DNA from: Lepidostoma basale
Lineage: Eukaryota > Arthropoda > Insecta > Trichoptera > Lepidostomatidae
Assembly: GCA_022606425.2 (NCBI GenBank)
Contig: JAHDVF020000021.1
Location: 62,001 to 126,000, forward strand
Length of the DNA stretch: 64,000 bases
Direction of reading: 5' to 3'
In this document: positions 11,001-22,000 of the stretch, one piece after another
How positions within the stretch are numbered: position 1 is the first letter of the stretch
Layout of the letters: the number at the start of each line of letters is the position of its first letter
Program-made: the position numbers and the translations under genes
Notes under the pieces: model-generated
What the model was told of the DNA's origin: nothing
The model's database searches: none
What the model saw: only the letters and a program-made list of their open reading frames with translations

Positions 11001-12725
11001 GTTTGCATCGCGATTTAGAAGAACATGAGACAATCAACTTTTCCAAAATTAAATGAAGAAAAATGGCTTGAAATAGCAAATGGTTTCAATAAAAATGCAA
11101 ACTATCCCAATTGCGTTGGTGCCATCGATGGTAAACATATAAGAGTAATAAAACCAAGCGATTCAGGATCACTTTACCATAATTATAAAAATTATTTCTC
11201 AATCATTTTACTTGCTGTATGCGATGCGGATTATAAATTCACTTATATAGATATTGGAGCATATGGAAAATGTAGTGACTCGTCTATATATAAACAATCT
11301 ATTTTGCATGAAAAACTCGTCAATAAAAATTTACAACTCCCGGAGAAGAACCCTAATGCCGATGCCATTCGTCATTGTGGGAGACGAGGCATTCGGCTTA
11401 TCTAAAAATTTAATGCGACCTTTTGGAGGAAGGGGTTTAACAGACAAGAAAAGAATCTTCAACTACCGACTGTCCCGAGCTAGGCGGTTCACAGAATGCA
11501 CGTTTGAGATTCTGGCTAACAAATGGCGAATTTTTCACCGTCCACTGAATGTCTGACAAGAATTTGCAATAGCTATAGTACAAGCATGCTGTGTTTTACA
11601 TAAGTACGTGTGCGAAAGAGATGGCTATAGATTTGATGACACCCTGTACTTTCCTTCAGAACTTGAAATAAACCCAGGTCCCTCAAATAGAGGGAGCCGA
11701 TCATTAGCATCTTATAGCGGTAGTAAATCCGTATATATATGCGGATTTTTTATTCATGAAAATCCGCTAGATTGGCAAAACAGATCTGCATTGGGATAGT
11801 ATTCTATGTACGAGTAATATAATAAAAATAATATAATAATAATAAAAATACTTACCTAATTCATTCTTTTCTTTTTCTGACAAATTATCCGCGCCCACTA
11901 TAGTTGTGATTTCTTTACATCACGATCACTATATTCTGCTGAGGATATATCCCAAATTGCATTGCGGCTTTCGATTTCTCGAATAAATTTCTCCGTATCG
12001 AAAGTCATTTTGCAAAACGTCACGGAGCACAAAATACGTCTGGCCGCTACGGCAAGTGCGCGAAGACTGATGGCAGCCACATACAATCGCCTACTTTTGT
12101 TCGCGCTAATTCTGGCTGCTAGCAGCCAGCTGGTTGCCGAGTACTCAGAAGCGTTCTAATCTCTCTCCCATACACCGCCATACGTCGGACTGGCTGCCGC
12201 AACCTGGCTGCTTAGTGCCCGGCAAGCCTTAATGTAAGTACCTATGTGAAATGTATTCCTTAAAAAATATACACATATTTACCTGTAATTTTTCTTCCCC
12301 ACAGATGCCTCTGTTTGATGAGTTGTTTTAACATGACGAGACAAGTGTGATTTGTTGGTATAAGCCTTTTCACATGCAGGAAACTTACATGGAAACGGTT
12401 TCTGAAAGACAACAAATGAAAGAATTTGTTTTCTGATCTTTGATGTTACGATTTAATTTATATTTTAATTTGGAAAGGACTAGTAAAAAATAGTGTGGCG
12501 TTATAGTATAGAGCTATAGTTGTAATAAACGTGATTTACCTCTCCAGTATGAACCCTCAGGTGGGCTGCTAAACGATTTGGACGTGAAAATACTAAAGAA
12601 CAGCCATTATACGTGCAGGGATGCTTTCTGACATCCTTTTTGTGCGGAAGTTTTGGTATTGATTCATTAATGGATGTGTATTCACTAAAATCTGATGAAG
12701 CATCACCAGAATCCGACCAAACCAT
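5088..12725 (-). CDS. GTF3A: Transcription factor IIIA (5S rRNA gene activator)
   Basis: Seven minus-strand exons, 12725-12540, 12401-12283, 9090-8917, 6626-6478, 6317-6197, 6062-5957 and 5306-5088, join in frame (1074 nt, 357 aa). Nine C2H2 fingers follow one another, from HPCTYNGCSLVFSRP...HLRVH to CTIPGCSAKLSTQDKLEQH. Nine fingers and about 360 aa is the TFIIIA pattern. Local matches to vertebrate TFIIIA include ATNQNLKKHFSRTH in finger 3, FYSSRFNLEHHIQSVHE in finger 8 and a C-terminal LSGFRMP after a basic KHPRIRKKRKDF segment. TFIIIA binds the internal control region of 5S genes and 5S RNA in the nucleus. All introns are GT-AG with consistent phase. Intron 2 (9091-12282) contains a Harbinger transposon and intron 3 a TTAA MITE. 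The gene is divergent from LRPPRC. Confidence 0.92.
6660..7450. repeat. Repeat debris in TFIIIA intron 3
   Basis: About 6690-6800 encodes fragments typical of LINE 3' tails and ends in GGAAGAAGAAGAG. The following stretch to about 7450 has raised GC and short frames on both strands (for example 7039-6842 minus) without a recognisable domain. It is probably an unidentified transposon remnant rather than a gene. Confidence 0.4.
8085..8323. mobile_element. piggyBac-type TTAA MITE
   Basis: TTAA at 8081-8084 and again at 8324-8327 flanks a 239-bp element with imperfect inverted ends. The left end CCCCTTTAGTGCGGCTGG corresponds to the right end read in reverse, CCTCCATCGAGCTGCTGG. The match continues inward through GTTTGCAG and TTTCGAA. 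TTAA duplication with C-rich termini is the piggyBac signature. There is no ORF. It lies in TFIIIA intron 3. A related left end sits at 41567. Confidence 0.7.
8395..8880 (+). mobile_element. LINE-B 3' end
   Basis: A truncated non-LTR retrotransposon tail. Broken frames read VLLYGCETWTLKVNVMNRLE, then VRKVSYLDHVLRGEKYHLLR and GRRGVGKSQ. This corresponds to the reverse-transcriptase C-terminal region. Sister copies lie at 30130-30640 and 60185-60650. It ends in GGAAGAAGAAGAA at about 8873, a simple-sequence 3' tail. Confidence 0.75.
9417..9650 (+). mobile_element. LINE-A 3'-end fragment
   Basis: Matches LINE-A from the NDV-GT-NRGRPR segment (GGAAGACCGAGG) to the terminal 'GGAGAAACGGCGTGATGGTAA'. 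Several substitutions and small deletions destroy the frame. It abuts the Harbinger element that starts at 9672 in TFIIIA intron 2. Confidence 0.65.
9788..11799 (+). pseudogene. Harbinger transposase (broken)
   Basis: Exon 1 starts at MDVEDLIIVYLLSRKK and contains FFNYTRMSVESFDNLLENI, the N-terminal region of PIF transposases. It loses frame by about one base just before a GTGAGT donor at 10074. Exon 2 begins after TTACAG at 10917 with YLATG, the expected continuation. It includes NCVGAIDGKHIRV (first catalytic Asp), DIGAYGKCSDSSIY (second) and, after a frameshift near 11350, VGDEAFGLSKNLMRPF and RLSRARRFTECTFEILANKW. In-frame stops at about 10943 and 11554 confirm decay. The intron (10074-10916) contains the antisense MADF-BESS exon 2. 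The DDE_Tnp_4 family assignment is firm; activity is not possible as it stands. Confidence 0.88.
10164..12008 (-). pseudogene. Harbinger accessory MADF-BESS protein (broken)
   Basis: Minus strand. Exon 1 (12008-11856) reads MTFDTEKFIREIESRNAIWD...SDRDVKKS, the start of a MADF (Myb/SANT-like) domain. It then shifts frame into VGADNLSEKEKNEL before a GTAAGT donor. Exon 2 (10885-10164) resumes with KWKNIRTCHTRELK and NPYIYFEQLQFL (end of MADF), and finishes with SDRLFMLSLLDDFKNVPQHRK, a BESS motif, and a low-complexity tail. Breaks near 11905, 10868 and 10635 make it a pseudogene. In this superfamily the MADF/Myb-like partner helps bring transposase to the nucleus and the element ends. Its exon 2 lies in the transposase intron and the transposase exon 2 lies in its intron. 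Confidence 0.82.
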
Positions 12726-13086
12726 GATTAATTCTTAAATTTGGACACATAACATTTGAAAATTGAACAAATCGCTGTGCCGCCAACACAAATCGTCGTA
12801 ACCTAACATTTGAAAAAAGTACACATTGCAGCTGTCAAAGTAACGTGTTTCATTATTCAAAAAACATTCAAGGGGCAATGTGGTTTCAATAATAGACGTT
12901 AGAATAATGGCATTAAAGACTATTTTTGATTCTTGTTAACTACATTTTACTTGATTTAAGTACAACGAGGAGGAAGTTATCTATGAACTGTCAAATTTAT
13001 GTAATCTGTGCAATCTGTGGTAAATTCAAAAAGTCAAAATATAACCTCACTTAATTCATTTTTAGTATTAATGCTCTCAGTTTAAA
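12726..13086. promoter_or_regulatory. Bidirectional spacer between TFIIIA and LRPPRC
   Basis: 361 bp separate the start codons of two divergently transcribed genes. The region must hold both 5' UTRs and probably a shared promoter. No TATA box is evident. The inference rests on gene arrangement only. Confidence 0.6.
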
Positions 13087-16000
13087 ATGAGATCTGTGCG
13101 TATAAGTAAAACCGTTTTCCCAATATCAAAATTACCATTACTTAGAAATTTCAATTGTTCCGTTAATCATCAATTCTACAACCATAATATTACACCCCGC
13201 ATCAACAGTAATTCTTCTAGTTCAAGGTATTATTCCACTGGATGTGTATTAAATAAAATAAAAAACAAATGTGTTCTTCTTAAAACTTAAACTTCATTAT
13301 TTCTAGTCCATGATCCAAAAACATTATTTATTTCAGGTTTACGCTAAATTCATTTGGAGTCACACAGTATATAAAAAATGGCAGAAAATATTCAACAATT
13401 ATCGATTCAGAAATACACCTCCCGAAAAGTGAAATGGACAGCATTTTTTACACAGATTATTCTACCGATAAACTGATAATTAATTTGACTCATGATCACA
13501 AGTCTAAGCATAGAATTTTCAAAAATCATTTATTAAAACTAATCCAGAATGTAGAACAGAGTAAGAGCGCAACACCTCAACAAGCACAGCTCATGATAAC
13601 CTGTTGTTCTAACTACCTGCCTAATCTCTCCCCCGATGAACGAACCAAACTTCTGAATACAATGTGTACTATTTTAAAGTAAGTACAACTGGATTAATAT
13701 TATTATCAATTATCAAATTAAGACATCATAATTTTTTTTAAACAATGGTGTAAAATTCCGCATTAAATATTGCGGATTAAAAATATTCTTTAGATAATAG
13801 CTAGAAATTTGATAATTCCCTAGTTTTCATAAAATAAAAAAATCTTTTTGAAAACAGAAATTTTCACAAAATTTAAATAATTCGTTAGCTTTGGGATTCA
13901 ACTCATTCTCATTTTAACCAATACATAGCTACAAACAATTTTTCGTTTTTATTTAGAACATTCTCTAAAATTAAGATTAAAGGGGATCTCACTAACCATT
14001 TAGAATTGTAACTTAAGTTCATTACTTATTTATATTTGGATTTAAATATATTATATTTTACTTAAAGTTGTCATCGCAAACAAAAGCCTATCCAAAAAAG
14101 CTAAGATGACAATGGTGTTCTTGTGCCGACCCTTATGTATGGAAGTGAAGCATGGAACTGGCAAAAGAAGGATTAAAGTAGAATAAATACAGTAGAAATG
14201 AGACCTCTAAGATAAATGTGTAGTAAATCTGTATACGATAGTGTCATATGCATATACAAAAAGTAAATGCGGTGCGAATGAAAGTGTTATGAATAAAATA
14301 ATGAATGGGTCGTTAAGATGGTTTGGGCACATGAAAAAAATAGTGAAAACAGAATGGTGAAGAAGGTATATGTAAATGACGTGAACGGAGTTAGAAATAG
14401 AGGAAGACCGAGGAAAACTTGGCACAATCAAATCAATCAAATATTAAATGTCAGTCATGTGAGGAGACGGAGAAATCGACATGCGTGCATGACACGATGT
14501 ATGAATGTAGATGAAGCGAAAGATATATGTCAGGACAGAACAGTGTGGCGGTCCATTATTTCTGCCTACCCCTTCGGGAGACGGCGTGATAGTTAGTTTA
14601 TATAAGTTGAGTGCATGGTGAAACCAAATTAAAATAGTACAATTTTTTATTATATAAATTTATTAAATTAGTAAGTAAAAAAATAACCTTTGATATTGTG
14701 ATAAAATTTTAATATTTAAAAAAATATTTATTTACAGAAAATATGTGACTTTTAACATCGGTCATTACAATGCATTACTGAAGAGCTATAAAGATAACAA
14801 GTACAGTTTTGTTGCCAGAACATTCATTGAAGGCATGTCTCCTGTTCAACCTAATGCCCTTACCTACCAGCTTTTACTAGCTGCTGTTTGTGAGGTACTT
14901 CTTTAGCCTTCAAATGTTTTGTTGGTTTGATATCTCAGGACCTTTAAAAATATGTATATTTATTTTAAGGTGGGTGATATTAACCAAGCAGCGGAAATTA
15001 TTGCAAATATGAAGGCAAATAATGTAACTATAACAGATGTAACTTTCAATTCTCTCATTGAAGGACATGGTAGAGCAAGGTAGGTTATGTTCCTACCAGT
15101 GTGAGTTGGATAAATTATGAAAAAATATAGATTCGTTTAGTATATTTTTTACATTCTTTGTTTTTAACAGCAATATCCCTGGCTTTATTGATGTATTGGA
15201 GATGATGAAGATTTTGAATATCCAACCTACTGTTGGAACACATGTGTCCTTGATGAAGGCATACTTATGGAATGATAAAATTGATGAATTTAAAAAATAC
15301 CTTTTTAAAGCAAAAAGTAGCGGAGAAAGCTTCTCCGAGGTACAAGCCATGGAACTTGTCAAGTGTTTGGCCCATAAAAAATTAGATATTTGTATAAAAG
15401 ATGTGAGTATTTTTTTATTTATTGAAATTAAATAAACCTTTAAAAATGATGATTGATATTGTAGATTAACGATTAAGAATTAATGAGAAATTGATTTGAC
15501 CATTTATAATATATTAGGTGTATAACTTTGCTTCCGCCGTTTTTTTTCCGAAATTCGAGGCTTTATCGTAAGAAACTGGTTATACATTTATGATTCAAAG
15601 TATTGTCCATCGCTGGCCACTACTTTCTCCCATCTTTCGGGCAGCATACGAATCCCGCGTTGAAAAAACTGGTCATCTTTTGAAGCGATCCACGAATCGA
15701 TCCAATTTTTTACTTCTTCATAAGACCGGAAGTGCTGGTCAGTGATAGTCCGAGGGAGCAACGTCTGGAGAATACGGCGGGTGGGGTAGGACTTTCCATT
15801 TCAAAGTTTCCAAGTATGTCTTGACCACTTTCGTAACATGGGGTCGAGCATTGTCATGCTGTAAAATCACTTTATCATGTCTCTCGTTGTATTGCGGCCG
15901 TTTGTCTTTCAATGCTCGGCTCAAACGCATTAATTGCGTTCGATAACGATCGCCTGTGATTGTTTCAGTCGGTTTTAACAACTCATAATACACTACGCCG

Positions 16001-19000
16001 AGCTGGTCCCACCAAATACTGAGCATAACCTTGGAACCGTGAATATTCGGTTTGGCCGTCGACGTGGAAGCATGGCCGGGATATCCCCATGGTTTTCTGC
16101 GCTTGGGATTATCGTAATGAACCCATTTCTCGTCCCCAGTCACAATGCGATGCAGAAATCCCTTCCGTCTTTGCCTTGCAAGCAGCTGTTCACAAACACA
16201 CAAACGCCGTTCAACATCTCTCGGCTTCAACTCGTACGGCACCCAATTTCCTTGTTTCTGAATCATTCCCATGACTTTCAGGCGTTTTGAAATGGCTGGT
16301 TGCGTCACTCCCAATGATCCTGCCAATTCTTGTTGCTTTTGACACAAGTCTCGATCAAGTAAGCCTCCAATTCTGCATCTTCGAAAACCTTCTCTCTTCC
16401 ACCGCCATGCTGGTCTTCGACGTTAAAATCACCGTTCTTGAAGCGTTGAAACCACTCTCGGCACGTTCTTCCACTAATAGCGGCCTCACCATAGGTATTT
16501 GAGAGCATTCGATGAGCCTCAGCCGCAGATTTCTTCATATTAAAGCATAAAATTAAAACCTCCCGCAAATGACGAGAATTTGGCTCATAAGCTGACATGT
16601 TTAATCGGGAATAACTTTATGATGCAGACACAAATCGACTAATATTTCGATGGCGTTATGTTTACAAATACCTAAGCTTATTGTATGACATCTATGATCT
16701 ATTTATTCCAACTACCACTTACCGCTACTGCCATCTATTGCAAAACGGCGGAAGCAAAGTTATACACCTAATAATATATTTCCCAGAATGACTTTGGTTA
16801 CAATTAAGACCATTTTGGTAAAGGCATTTTTTTCCGCTAAGTTTATTGATCTCAGTATATTAAATATCTTTATCAAGATACGGATACGAACATTTGTATC
16901 AATTTCTGGTATTAATATCTTTGAACATTTCGAAATTTAAAATCACGGTGTTATTGTTTCAAGTAATTAAAAAAAATTGGTATATTTAGAAACAGTATAT
17001 GACCATCATCAAATCATCACTGAAAATGCCAAAAATTGTAATTTTTGTTTTAAGATGTTCAACTCAAATCGTTAAAAGATTTAGATATCCAACTATCTAT
17101 CTACAAAATTATATAATTTTGAGACATTGATATCACTTTCGATTCATAGATGGCGCTAATCGCACTATTATTTTTTATAAAATGTTTTGTAAACACAAAG
17201 AAAAGGTTTTATAACTTGTTTTTTTGTAAAACCTATGTTCTGCATAGCATTCCGAAATAGTTTCTTCGTGATATTGCTTCTGCCCCTTAGTATCACTGGT
17301 ATACTGATCTATTATATAATTTTTACTATAAAATGTTTTAAAATTTATCTTCAGGTTTTGGAGTTACTCCCTTCAGACATATTAATGAATTTGGATATAT
17401 CTCCATACATGCAAGCCATTTGCATTCAGCTTGTGCATGAAAATTTTCCCGAAGCTGCATACAGCATTTACAAATACTTTCCTTCTCGCAATAAGGTATC
17501 AGAAGAAAATGACATAGTTTACTGTCGACAACTGTTAAGGGAATATGCTAAAACATCAACTGTAAGTAAATGCTCAACTTATTTTAAATTTAGTGTTTCA
17601 TAAAATAAAATATACAAATTACTCCAAAAATAGGTCTAGGGTACATAATGCCAGGTTTCTGATCCAGGGGACTTTGTTCAAGACTGGAAACGACTAATTA
17701 TCAATCATAATAACAAGCTATTTCCGCTCAGTTTGGAAATTGTATAATAAATTCTATTATCTTATTTTTTTGTTAAGTTGGTTCTTCTGTGAGAGATAAT
17801 TTTACAATTAATTCCAGAGACAATGGCACAGATTACATTATTTCCGCATTCATGAAATATTTATGTTATTATTTTCAGCCACTAGAAATAATAAAAAAGG
17901 TTGCCCTGGACCTAATTAAGAGTAAACGGAATATACATGCATTTCAAATATTGTGTAAAGGAGCATTACAGTATGAGAAGGTAGAACTCGCCTGCGAATT
18001 TATAAAATGTATCAAGGAACAAGGACTCCCTCTCCGGTGTCATTACTTCTGGCCTTTATTAGTTCAAGAGTCCAAAAACTCTGGAGAAAAAGGTAGGCAT
18101 GAAGCATTTATTACAATTATATGTTTAAACATTCTTGAAGTTGTGTTTTTATATAATACATAATGGAATAACATCAAAAATTTATTTAGTTTTGTAAGAA
18201 ATAAAATGTATTTTTAATATTAGTATACATATTTGTAAATTGATCATTTTCTGGATATTTAATTGATACTCTTCTTTTTCCAATAGGTGTTTTCGATATA
18301 TTATCACTAATGCAGTCCATGACCGTGATACCAGATCATGAAACATTTGTCGATTACATTCTCCCCAACGTCAACCTGGCTTCTATAGACGTTCTGATGA
18401 AGAAGTTCAACAATGTTGGCATCACAATGTCCACTTCGTTGTCCTCTATTGCCTGCATGATGCTAAAAAGTGGAAAATTCAAGGAAGCCAGCGAACTATG
18501 TAAAATATTATATTAATATATATATATATACATTTATTTTGTGGACGTTGGACGATTGAAATGTGCGCGGGAGATGCCTATTCGCCTAGAGGTTCGCAAC
18601 CCATCACACCGCGTCTCCCGCGGGGGCGAAAAAAGAAGGATGGAGTGCCGCATCGGTTAAACTGTGGCAGTCCATTCTTTCTGCCTACCCCTTCGGAGAG
18701 ATGGCGTGGTGGTTAGTTGTTGGTTAAGTTAAGGGGATGTTTTGTCAAATTACTAGTCAAATCACTTCGGGATTGAACTGTTTTATTTTTGAATGAGACA
18801 CAGTTGTCCGTTTCATTTCTCAATAATGTTTTTTGGGAATAAAAAGTTTTTGATCAAAATATAATATAAAACTGTTTATTTTGGAACACTGTTACAATAT
18901 CATTAATTTAATTTATTAATTTTTAGCAAAAATGTTTATTTTCAACTGTATGTTTATTTTTTACAAAAATGTTTATTCTTAACAACACGTTCATTTAAAT

Positions 19001-22000
19001 TTTTAAAAATATTTTTAACAAAATGTTTATTTTTAACAACATGTTTATTTTTAACAAAATCTTTATTTTTAACAAAATCTTTATTTTTAACAAAATCTTT
19101 ATTTTTCACAAAATGTTTATTTTTATCTATATTCTGAACCAAAATTTTCACATTAACTAAAATATTTATCTTCAACTAGTTCACAAAATGGAGCTACAGC
19201 GCCCTTGAGATGATTAATTCATAAAAATGGCGCTCTATAAATCATCCAATTTATTATTATATTATTATCATTATTTATTTATTAAATTTTTATGAAATTG
19301 CCACAGCTGTTTCGCCAACAAATGTTGGCATCGTCAGGTGTTATAGACACCTGATGATGCCAACGTTAGCCAAACAGCTGTTGTGACTAGTAGTTTTTGA
19401 TATTATAACAGATTTCCAAATTAAACAGTTAATAGTTTTGAATTATCATAGTGTTTCCGCCAAAACAATGGATTACTTATATTTTTTGGTCACAAATGAG
19501 GACAGTTCCCATGCTTTATGTTGAATATATTGTTATAATGAAAATCAATTGGTTTTGATTGATAATGTTATCAAAAACTTTGAAATTTTGTTAATGCGAA
19601 TTTGGTATAATATTCCGTCTCAAATGGTGAAACATTTTACAAAATATCTTTAATAATTGCAGATTTTATTTCAATAGTAATTAAACCATTTTACAGGCAA
19701 CAAGTTTCCTGGTAAAATAGCCTGTAACCTGATGATTCTTCCGCTGGTTCAGTGCTATATTCACTCTCACGATATTGATTCGTTGCTGAAAATACTTAAT
19801 GTGTTCAATATAAGACCGACCAATCCCGAAAAAGATTGGGTGGGAATGTTTTTAGTGTCCCTCATATCAACGCAGAAACAGAAACTGAATGCTAAAGAGT
19901 TATTCTCAATACTCTCGGTACGTATTACATTTTATTATTATAATCCAGAGATGATTTTTCTTATGAATTAAAACACTGTTTTTTCCACTTTTGAAAAGTG
20001 GATAACTCCAAATAAAAAAATCATTATGGAATTCAACAGCCTTAAGTTTATCTAAAATTAATCCAGAGATGTTGGTTTATTATCTCACCAAGAATGCGTT
20101 TCTTGATGGAAACTGTTAAAATTATATTTATTCATTGTATAAAACATTAAATTAAATGAGTATATTGCAAAAAATCGTATGTACTTAATTAGTCTATTAC
20201 TGGACTCCAACCCACAACCACTGCTATCGTAGCCCTTTGCCAATTAAACTAATATTATATGATGATTGAACATTTTATGATTGAAATTAACATTTTCTTC
20301 CTTCCACGAGTGTATTAATTTGATTTACCTATATGAGAATTTGTATTTTCTACCAAACTTTTTTTTTATTAATTATTTTATATCCATTATTTGAATTTGT
20401 TTTTAGAAATCAAATCAACTAGGAATAGGAATTTCTACATCATCTATTGACATGTGTATTCGTCATTTGGAAACATTCAAGGCGAGTCAAGAGGATGCAA
20501 TAAAACTGAAAGATCTACTCCTCACAATGAGTAAATCATTTGAATATGAATGTCGATCATTCCAGCAAATTCCACACCCAGTAAGAAAACAGTATTTTTT
20601 AGACTAACCTTAATTTTTTTATTCTTCTTCACAGCCCGGTGAGGGATTTGGCCTCCTACACAATAAGTCTTCCACTGCCTCCTGTCCCTGGCCTTCCCTC
20701 TTCATTTTCCATGTCTTTCCAGTTTCCTCCAATCGTTGGGCTTATGTTTTTCTTAGGTTGTTGTTCATTGGGAAGTCGGAGTATCAAGGTGATTGTGTTG
20801 ATGTTCGTAATCATGTGTTCTTTTATCTTTTAACATGCAGGATGATTAGCCTTGCGATGGACCTTCCTCCTTTATCCGGCCTTGGGACCGGTAGCAGCTT
20901 AGAAAATAATTTCCTCATCGCAGGCGGAGTGTATAAAATGAATTTGTGGATGCAAAAACGTATCTATCACCAAATGTTAATTTCTCACTTATCTAATAGA
21001 ATTCCAGTGAGAATTTGATAATTAAATGTCTACAAATGAATTGTTAAATACATATTTTGTTATTTAACCATCCAGTGCTGGGATACCAGTTAAAATGCGA
21101 AATTATAACAAGTAAACATAACCTTAATTTTTAAATATATTTAATTTGTTTATATTTTTATGATACTTGTATTGTAGAAGCACATGAATATCAATGAGTT
21201 GGAGGCTCATCTGGTGGAATTAGAGTCTAAACATTTGAACACTCGAGGCGTGTTGAGAAAGCTGTTACAAGAATATTGTCGTCGTGGTCATATCGAGGAA
21301 GCTAAAAACATTTTAAAGAAGTGTGAAGTCAAAAATGTAAGTATTTTAATTTTGTGTATCTTGTATTGTATTTTAATTTGAAATCAGTGAGTTTTTTCAA
21401 AATGAGGATTGAAAAATTTGCTGAGAGTCTAAGAAAAATTGTATTTCATAATATCATGTATTCGTTTTCTTCTTGTGCCATATCAAGTTTCTCCGATGTT
21501 GGCAAACACTTCTGTAATGGCTTCTCTGTCTTGCGCTACCCAGAATAACTCTCCACGCTCCTTATTCCAGTCCAGTCTTTAAGGTTATTTGCCTTCAGTC
21601 AGGACCATGCCGTCCTTCAATTTTGTCCATAAGTTGGGAATCTCATATTTGTCTCCACGCAAGATGTGACTCAGATAATTTTTTTTACAGTACTTCTGAA
21701 TTGCTGATCAGATTTGTCCACGGTATACGAAGCATTCTTCTGTGTAGCCACATTTCGAATGCCTCTAGCCGGTTCATAGTATGCACTTTCAGAGTCAAGA
21801 TTTCCAAACCATATAACAGAACATACCAAATATAACACTTCAATATTCTCTCCCTAAGTTTCAAATTCAGTTAATATAATATCATTTATTAAGTATATAT
21901 TTATGAATTCATTAAACAAATAATGTAAATATTTTCAGACCCCCTTATTTGATCTTGAATATATATTTTTTTCAGATATCATTTTCGGCAGGTATGATGG

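Larger units (their letters stand above)
9672..12228 (+). mobile_element. PIF/Harbinger DNA transposon
   Basis: A 2557-bp element flanked by TTA duplications (9669-9671 and 12229-12231), the target preference of PIF/Harbinger. Terminal inverted repeats: left GGCTTACCGCGCACTAAGC; right, read in reverse, GGCTTGCCGGGCACTAAGC. Sub-terminal GCAGCCAG repeats occur at both ends. It carries the two genes expected of the superfamily, a DDE transposase (plus) and a MADF-BESS DNA-binding protein (minus), both frameshifted. It sits inside TFIIIA intron 2, antisense to the host gene. Confidence 0.92.

Noticed and set aside
18954..19175. 73-aa minus-strand Lys/Asn repeat protein
   Set aside because: Produced by an 18-bp minisatellite in an intron; no start context, splice or domain support.
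18925..19180. CRISPR-like array
   Set aside because: Units are contiguous without spacers, and the genome is eukaryotic.
20840..21018. Extra LRPPRC exon after the AG near 20841
   Set aside because: Lies in repeat-derived sequence, and the 20407-20580 and 21178-21336 exons already join in phase.
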